From: Candidatus Thorarchaeota archaeon
GTDB lineage: Archaea; Asgardarchaeota; Thorarchaeia; Thorarchaeales; Thorarchaeaceae
Direction: 5' to 3'
Assembly (NCBI GenBank): GCA_016840825.1
Contig: JAEORN010000325.1
Coordinates: 1 to 17,327, forward strand
Length of the DNA stretch: 17,327 nucleotides
The notes under the pieces were generated by a model that was not told where the DNA came from, made no database searches, and saw only the letters and a program-made list of their open reading frames with translations. The translations under genes and the position numbers were made by a program. Below are positions 12,940 to 17,327 of this stretch, piece by piece (positions within the stretch are counted from its first letter, which is position 1; each line of letters starts with the position of its first letter).

Positions 12940-13809
12940 TTATAGTAGTTCTTTGAGAATACGTGCAACATCACTAGGCTTTTCAGCTACCTGAATTCCA
13001 GCAGCATTCATCGCTTTGATTTTTGCATCTGCAGTTCCACTGCTACCACTAATGATAGCTCCTGCGTGACCCATTCTCTTTCCTGGAGGTGCCGTCCTGC
13101 CAGCTATAAAACCGACTACTGGCAAATCATAGTGCTTCTGTACATAGATGGCTGCTCGTTCTTCAGCATCTCCACCTATCTCTCCAACCAAGACAAGTGC
13201 TTTAGTTTCCCTATCATCCTTGAATAATTCGACTGCCTCAGTGGTGGTCAGACCGACACAAGGGTCTCCTCCTAATCCGATCGCAGTTGAGATACCAACA
13301 CCTGCATTTGTCATCCCAGCAGCTATCTCATAGGTAAGGGTACCACTTCTTGACATTAGTCCAACAACGCCATCGGAAAATACATGCCCTGGCATAATCC
13401 CTAGTTTCTGTTTTGCACCTGGAGTGATAATTCCCGGCGTATTTGGTCCAATAATCGAAATGCCTTTGCTCTTAGCAGCATGTATGATTTTCATTTCATC
13501 TTGTACTGGTACGTGTTCAGTGATCAATACAACAGGATTCAAGTCATTTGCAATTGCTTCTAGTGCCGCATCACCTGCAAAGGGAGCTGGCACGAAAATT
13601 ACTGAGGCCGTAGCATTCTGAGCTTTTTTTGCCTCTCTTACACTGTCATATACAGGGATTCCATGCACTTCTTCGCCTTTCTTACCTGGTGATGTTCCAG
13701 CAACTATTTTCGTTCCATACTCAAGCATTGCTTTTGAATGAAAAGTGCCCTGCGATCCTGTAATTCCTTGTATTACTACCCGTGTGTTGCTATCAACTAA
13801 TACTGCCAT
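12940..13809 (-). CDS. sucD: Succinate-CoA ligase, alpha subunit (SucD)
   Basis: Alpha subunit of succinyl-CoA synthetase, which interconverts succinyl-CoA and succinate with formation of ATP or GTP in the tricarboxylic acid pathway. The 289-aa length is standard. The CoA-binding Rossmann part carries GITGSQGTFH (15-24), then GPNTPG (121-126) and SRSGTLTYE (153-161). The phosphohistidine is His248 in MGHAGAIISG. The ATG at 13809 directly abuts the sucC stop, with the ribosome site inside the end of sucC, so the two are translated together. Separate alpha and beta genes of normal size distinguish this from the fused ADP-forming acyl-CoA synthetases of other archaea, though related acyl-CoA substrates cannot be excluded. 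Confidence 0.95.
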   Translation of the reverse strand: MAVLVDSNTRVVIQGITGSQGTFHSKAMLEYGTKIVAGTSPGKKGEEVHGIPVYDSVREAKKAQNATASVIFVPAPFAGDAALEAIANDLNPVVLITEHVPVQDEMKIIHAAKSKGISIIGPNTPGIITPGAKQKLGIMPGHVFSDGVVGLMSRSGTLTYEIAAGMTNAGVGISTAIGLGGDPCVGLTTTEAVELFKDDRETKALVLVGEIGGDAEERAAIYVQKHYDLPVVGFIAGRTAPPGKRMGHAGAIISGSSGTADAKIKAMNAAGIQVAEKPSDVARILKELL

Positions 13810-14955
13810 CTACCTCGCCTCCCTTACAAGCTCCACAACCTTTGAGGCGGCCTCTTCCATCGTTTTCAGGAATGGTATTCCTGCTTTATTCAGAATCTCC
13901 TGCCCCTCTTTCTCATTGGTCCCGACCATTCTTATTACAAGAGGCACATCGATTCCTTCGTCATCCCGAACAGCAACAATACCTGCCGCAACATCGTCAC
14001 ATCTGGTGATTCCACCCATAATATTAACCAGAATAGCTTTAACCCTATTATATTGCAATGCAATCTCTATACCTTTCTCAACCCTTTCCTTGTCAGAGCC
14101 ACCACCCAAATCTAAGAATGTACTTGCCTTGCCTCCATACAAAGATACAGCATCAAGTGTCGCCATTGTCAATCCAGCTCCATTACAGATGCAAGCAATA
14201 TCACCATCCAGCTCGACATATGCCATACCTTCTTGGGTAGCCATTCTCTCTCTTTCATTCATTTCTGCTGGCTCTCTTTTCAACTTCTCAATGATATCCT
14301 TATGTCGATAAAGTGCATTATCATCAATATTGAGCCTAGCATCTGCTGCCAAGAATCTTCCATCCTTCGTAAGAATCAACGGATTGATTTCTGAAAGCTC
14401 CACATCATATTTGCTAACAATTTCCCAGAGTTTCATGAAGAAACTTGCCAATTTGCTGATGTCCTTCCCCTTGAAGCCCATTCTAATTGCCATGTCTCTT
14501 GCTTCGAATTGCTGGTACCCTAGGAATGGATCGATGTGTTGTTTGATAATTAATTCGGGATTCTCTTCTGCAAGTTCTTCAATAGACATTCCACCAGCTG
14601 CACTTCCAATCATGACATACTTTCTTTCATTCCTGTCTACAGTGACTCCGGCGTATATCTCCTGTTGGATGTCAAGTTTTTCTTCTATCAATACAGCTTC
14701 AACAGGGAGATCATTGATTCTCATGGCAAGAATCTCTTGGGCGTGTTTCTTAGCCTCTTCAGGAGTATCAGCGAATTTTACTCCACCAGCTTTCCCTCTC
14801 TTGCCTGAGAGTACCTGAGCTTTAACGACTACTGGCTTTCCTACTTCTGCCGCCCTACTCTTCGCTTCATCGGGCGTTCTGGCAACGCCTCCTGGAGGTG
14901 TTGGCATGCCAAAGGCACGGAAAATCTCTTTTGCTTCATGCTCAAACAGCTTCAT
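13810..14955 (-). CDS. sucC: Succinate-CoA ligase, beta subunit (SucC)
   Basis: Beta subunit, an ATP-grasp protein of 381 aa that binds nucleotide and passes phosphate to the His of SucD. The N-terminal KLFEHEAKEIFRAFG is family typical. VVVKAQVLSGKRGKAGGVKF (42-61) forms the nucleotide site, SEINPLILTKDGR is the metal-binding segment, and GAGLTMATLD and NIMGGITRCDDVA shape the succinate/CoA domain. The nucleotide (ADP or GDP) cannot be read off safely. The ATG at 14955 follows GAAGG. The 80-base upstream gap after the helicase-like gene has a GC-rich hairpin (14975-14999), and a weak TTTTTACT overlapping the helicase stop may be its TATA box. Confidence 0.95.
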   Translation of the reverse strand: MKLFEHEAKEIFRAFGMPTPPGGVARTPDEAKSRAAEVGKPVVVKAQVLSGKRGKAGGVKFADTPEEAKKHAQEILAMRINDLPVEAVLIEEKLDIQQEIYAGVTVDRNERKYVMIGSAAGGMSIEELAEENPELIIKQHIDPFLGYQQFEARDMAIRMGFKGKDISKLASFFMKLWEIVSKYDVELSEINPLILTKDGRFLAADARLNIDDNALYRHKDIIEKLKREPAEMNERERMATQEGMAYVELDGDIACICNGAGLTMATLDAVSLYGGKASTFLDLGGGSDKERVEKGIEIALQYNRVKAILVNIMGGITRCDDVAAGIVAVRDDEGIDVPLVIRMVGTNEKEGQEILNKAGIPFLKTMEEAASKVVELVREAR

Positions 14956-14974
14956 GAATTCATACCTTCTATCA

Positions 14975-14999
14975 GGGGGGAACTGGTAGCTTGACCCCC
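14975..14999 (-). promoter_or_regulatory. GC-rich hairpin in the presumed sucC leader
   Basis: On the minus strand GGGGG (14995-14999), a 14- to 15-base loop and CCCCC (within 14975-14980) can pair, ending about 10 bases before the GAAGG ribosome site. If the weak TTTTTACT near 15030 is the TATA box, transcription would begin just upstream and the hairpin would lie at the very 5' end of the message. It lacks a T tract, so it is not an obvious terminator of the upstream gene. Confidence 0.35.
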
Positions 15000-15035
15000 A
15001 GCACGAAACCGCATCACTTGTAGGCAGTAAAAAGG

Positions 15036-17240
15036 TTAACTGAAAGCATCAAGTATCTGGTTCAAACGAGAATCCATTCTCTCTGCTTGCTTTCTTAGGT
15101 CAGTTTTCTTCGCATCAATCAATCTCAATAGAATTGTATTGTAGTATTGAAAATCCTCAAAGCAATTCTCCACAATTCCTGGGTAATCTTCCTCACAGAG
15201 CTCTAATGGTTTCTTAGCATCATCATTTATGATTTTGAGAACACGTTTCCAGACCTCTTTTGGTACGTTATCCCTTGTTCCAGTCAGTTCCAAAAGGATT
15301 GCATCCAACTCGGCTTTTCCAGTTGATAGTATCCTCATGACTCTTTTAGCGTCCTTTACTGGGATTCCAAGTAGGGTGACTGTCCTTCCTAAATCTGTGC
15401 AGACAATTTTCTTATCATCTCTGAAAACAAGTCCATCCTTTACTAGGTCATCCAATATCTCCAAACCTGCAAGAGACTTCCTGATTACTGCAATGGCATA
15501 CTGAGAAACGTCCTTCTTCTTCGATGCATATTGCATGAACTTCACTAGGTGTTTACATAACCTATGTCGCCTAATGCCTTGATATTTCCACGACTCACAG
15601 GTACAGGAGATTCCTTCATCATCTCTGAGAATGACATGATGCCAAAGATCTCTACTCTCACTGTGAATTAGTCCCTCAAGCTTGTGTGGTGTAACAGACA
15701 CCATCTTTACGCTGGTATCCGGAATGTCTTTGGCTCTCATTATCGTTGATTTCACTGCTCTTTGGCTAATGTTGAACTGGATTGAATCCCTTTCTTCAGA
15801 TAATGAATCCTCTTTTGATTCGCCCGTATTCTTCGTGACCGCCCAATACGTTCTGCTTACTACAGAGAAAGGATCCTCACTACCTCCCTTTGATAAGCAC
15901 AATTCTCCCAAGACAAGATCTTGGATATTCTCCGGATCATCCATACTGCTATCGACTTCTCCAAGAACCGGAGTGATACTGCTATCTGAATGAACATCGA
16001 AGTATTTTGACTTGACACGTTTCATCTCAAACTCGTTATCCACTACAACTATTCCAAAAGCTCTACTATCAACTCCGCTTCTACCAGCTGATTGCAGCAC
16101 TTCTGATAGTTGCCACTCAGAAACTAAGGTTAGATTACCATTATCTTTTTGCTCCATAGTTCCCTGCATATAGACTCCCATCACAAAGACAGTATATGCT
16201 TTCAAGCCGCTTGCAACTGCAAATCCAATAGGCATGACAAGAACTGGGATGAGTCTATTCTGCCAAGCGTGTGAGATCTCTCTCCGTTGTTCGCGGGATA
16301 AGCCTTCATGAAGGAAGGCTACTCCTTTACGAACATGCTTGGCTATTTTCTTCGAAATATCACACGCAGGATAATATTCTACGAGATTACTGGCAACCTC
16401 CTTTAGCTCCTCCTGATGCCCAAGTGAGATTTTTAGATCTAGTTTCTCTGCTTGTGCATGGCCTTCTACCAATGTTGATGAAAGCTCTTCAGCAGCTTCA
16501 GAACTTGCTGTCAAAAGAAGTACCTGTCCCCTCTTGGACATAACAAACTCGGTCAAATCAGTCAATGACTCATATACATTCTCAAAAGACTTGATACTGA
16601 ATATCCTTTGAATATCTGCTTTCTTGTCTTCTACTATATCCGATTTTAGCCAGATATGCAATTCCTGGATATCAGCAACAGGAGGACAGATTGAAATGAA
16701 TTGGATATTGCTGTTATGACCCTTAATGGTCACAATGGACTTCTCTAGGAGAGCACCCAAATCTGGCTGTCCAATCAGATCTAGTCTATCTATTAGCACA
16801 GACTCAACATCTCGAAGTATATCTGGTTGAGTCCTCAAAGCGATGCTAAATGACCGAAATGTCGCAACTATTACACGACCCAATCTTGGAACGGGACGAA
16901 TCGCATCTCGTCGTCGAGCAATGATCGTGGTTTCTACTCCAAGACGCGCACATCTTTGACTTGCAGATTGGAATCTCTTCTCAGCATGGTGGGGATTGGG
17001 GCAGAGTATTATCGCTCTTGCTCGAAAATCTGATGACACTCGGTTCAATATCGCAATCTCTGCAATTTCATATGCTTCATCATAGTCATGCGTCTTCAGA
17101 ATCTGATTTCGTCCTCTGGTGATTCCACCTTCAACCGCTTCTTTCTGGAACTCGGTCAGTTGGGCAATGCCTTGTCGTCTAAGCACCTCAAGTAGGCGAG
17201 GGGATGCTTGGACGAGTTCGAGTTCCTTAAGAGTGCTCAT
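15036..17240 (-). CDS. Ski2/Hel308-like pseudo-helicase with SWIM zinc finger
   Basis: A 734-aa protein with the layout of an archaeal Hel308-type superfamily 2 helicase but without its ATPase residues. A Q-motif-like LTEFQKEAV (28-36) is followed by GRNQILKTHDYDEA, where Walker A (GxGKT) should be. Motif II reads IDRLD (150-154) instead of DEVH. RecA2 keeps AFLHEGLSREQRREI (308-322), but motif VI is QSAGRSGVD (383-391), with the arginine finger replaced by Val. A SWIM site follows at C546-x-C548, C562-x-H564, then a winged-helix-like stretch (LVFRDDKKIVCTDLGR) as in Hel308 and a helical C-terminus. A role as a structural or DNA/RNA-bridging factor is inference. I chose ATG 17240: it has GGGAGA ten bases upstream and sits behind a TATA box; a TTG at 17312 would lie inside the promoter. 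Confidence 0.85.
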   Translation of the reverse strand: MSTLKELELVQASPRLLEVLRRQGIAQLTEFQKEAVEGGITRGRNQILKTHDYDEAYEIAEIAILNRVSSDFRARAIILCPNPHHAEKRFQSASQRCARLGVETTIIARRRDAIRPVPRLGRVIVATFRSFSIALRTQPDILRDVESVLIDRLDLIGQPDLGALLEKSIVTIKGHNSNIQFISICPPVADIQELHIWLKSDIVEDKKADIQRIFSIKSFENVYESLTDLTEFVMSKRGQVLLLTASSEAAEELSSTLVEGHAQAEKLDLKISLGHQEELKEVASNLVEYYPACDISKKIAKHVRKGVAFLHEGLSREQRREISHAWQNRLIPVLVMPIGFAVASGLKAYTVFVMGVYMQGTMEQKDNGNLTLVSEWQLSEVLQSAGRSGVDSRAFGIVVVDNEFEMKRVKSKYFDVHSDSSITPVLGEVDSSMDDPENIQDLVLGELCLSKGGSEDPFSVVSRTYWAVTKNTGESKEDSLSEERDSIQFNISQRAVKSTIMRAKDIPDTSVKMVSVTPHKLEGLIHSESRDLWHHVILRDDEGISCTCESWKYQGIRRHRLCKHLVKFMQYASKKKDVSQYAIAVIRKSLAGLEILDDLVKDGLVFRDDKKIVCTDLGRTVTLLGIPVKDAKRVMRILSTGKAELDAILLELTGTRDNVPKEVWKRVLKIINDDAKKPLELCEEDYPGIVENCFEDFQYYNTILLRLIDAKKTDLRKQAERMDSRLNQILDAFS

Positions 17241-17260
17241 TGGTGGTATGTCTCCCTTTT

Positions 17261-17276
17261 CAAATTGCGCAATTTG
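17261..17276. repeat. 16-bp perfect palindrome at the helicase-like gene start
   Basis: CAAATTGCGCAATTTG equals its own reverse complement. It covers the predicted transcription start (about 17275) of the helicase-like gene and ends five bases upstream of its GGGAGA ribosome site. A second TGCGCA core with A/T-rich flanks lies at 17306-17311, on the other side of the TATA box; the centres are 40 bp apart. This is the pattern expected of an operator. Confidence 0.7.
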
Positions 17277-17297
17277 CTCTTTTAGCATCTTGTATTT

Positions 17298-17305
17298 CTT
17301 ATAAA
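17298..17305 (-). promoter_or_regulatory. TATA box for the helicase-like gene
   Basis: The minus strand reads TTTATAAG, close to the archaeal consensus. Initiation about 26 bases downstream, near 17275, leaves a 35-nt leader that contains the GGGAGA ribosome site before ATG 17240. This promoter placement is the main argument against the longer open frame that starts at TTG 17312. Confidence 0.6.
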
Positions 17306-17327
17306 TGCGCAAATTATCGAGAAAAAA

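Noticed and set aside
13745..14311. 188-aa plus-strand frame inside sucD/sucC
   Set aside because: Ser/Pro/Thr-rich shadow of two well-identified genes on the other strand, with no ribosome site or family motif.
15036..17312. The longer helicase-like frame starting at TTG 17312
   Set aside because: The extra 24 codons include the TATA box (17298-17305) and the palindrome. ATG 17240 has a GGGAGA site and matches where Hel308-type proteins begin.
1..17327. CRISPR array, insertion sequence, prophage or defence island
   Set aside because: No spaced repeats, transposase or integrase signatures or terminal repeats were seen; nearly all genes are conserved housekeeping genes.

Overview
This window is archaeal chromosome. 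It carries archaeal or eukaryotic-type ribosomal proteins (eL21, eL38, eL40), RNA polymerase subunit Rpo4, Alba, a beta-CASP aCPSF2-type nuclease, Pth2, TruD, Pus10, DUF655, a geranylgeranyl reductase of archaeal lipid synthesis, and TATA boxes upstream of several genes. eL38 is missing from most Euryarchaeota, which points to the TACK/Asgard side. I lean towards Asgard, but the window does not prove it. GC content is moderate (low-to-mid 40s by eye). Many starts have Shine-Dalgarno sequences, and GTG starts are common.

Layout: positions 1-6197 are on the minus strand. They hold a partial FKBP isomerase, then the Mtq2/HemK2 methyltransferase, KsgA, DUF655, Rpo4, eL21, Pus10 and geranylgeranyl reductase. 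The block from eL21 to Mtq2 is a conserved archaeal translation/transcription neighbourhood. A divergent promoter at about 6.2 kb then drives pth2-truD on the plus strand. These converge, with a one-base gap, on a minus-strand zinc/KH NusA-like gene and alba. Divergent from alba is the aCPSF2-type RNase (9175-10443, plus). Next comes a minus-strand eL40 - tRNA-Val - eL38 cluster in which the tRNA is interrupted by a 32-nt intron in its T arm. A plus-strand 503-aa protein of unknown function follows, with winged-helix-like and Lrp/RAM-like parts. It converges on sucCD (minus). The window ends with a minus-strand Ski2/Hel308-like protein that has lost its ATPase motifs and gained a SWIM zinc site.

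How the genes fit together: most are informational. They cover rRNA, tRNA and release-factor modification (KsgA, Mtq2, Pus10, TruD), peptidyl-tRNA recycling (Pth2), ribosome structure, transcription (Rpo4, NusA-like), RNA decay or 3'-end cutting (aCPSF2) and chromatin (Alba). SucCD and the lipid reductase are the metabolic exceptions.

The most notable items are the ATPase-dead helicase/SWIM fusion with a 16-bp perfect palindrome at its predicted transcription start; the T-arm tRNA intron with a well-formed bulge-helix-bulge; the unrecognised 503-aa regulator-like protein; and dyads or shared motifs next to the TATA boxes of several promoters. I saw no CRISPR array, insertion sequence or prophage.
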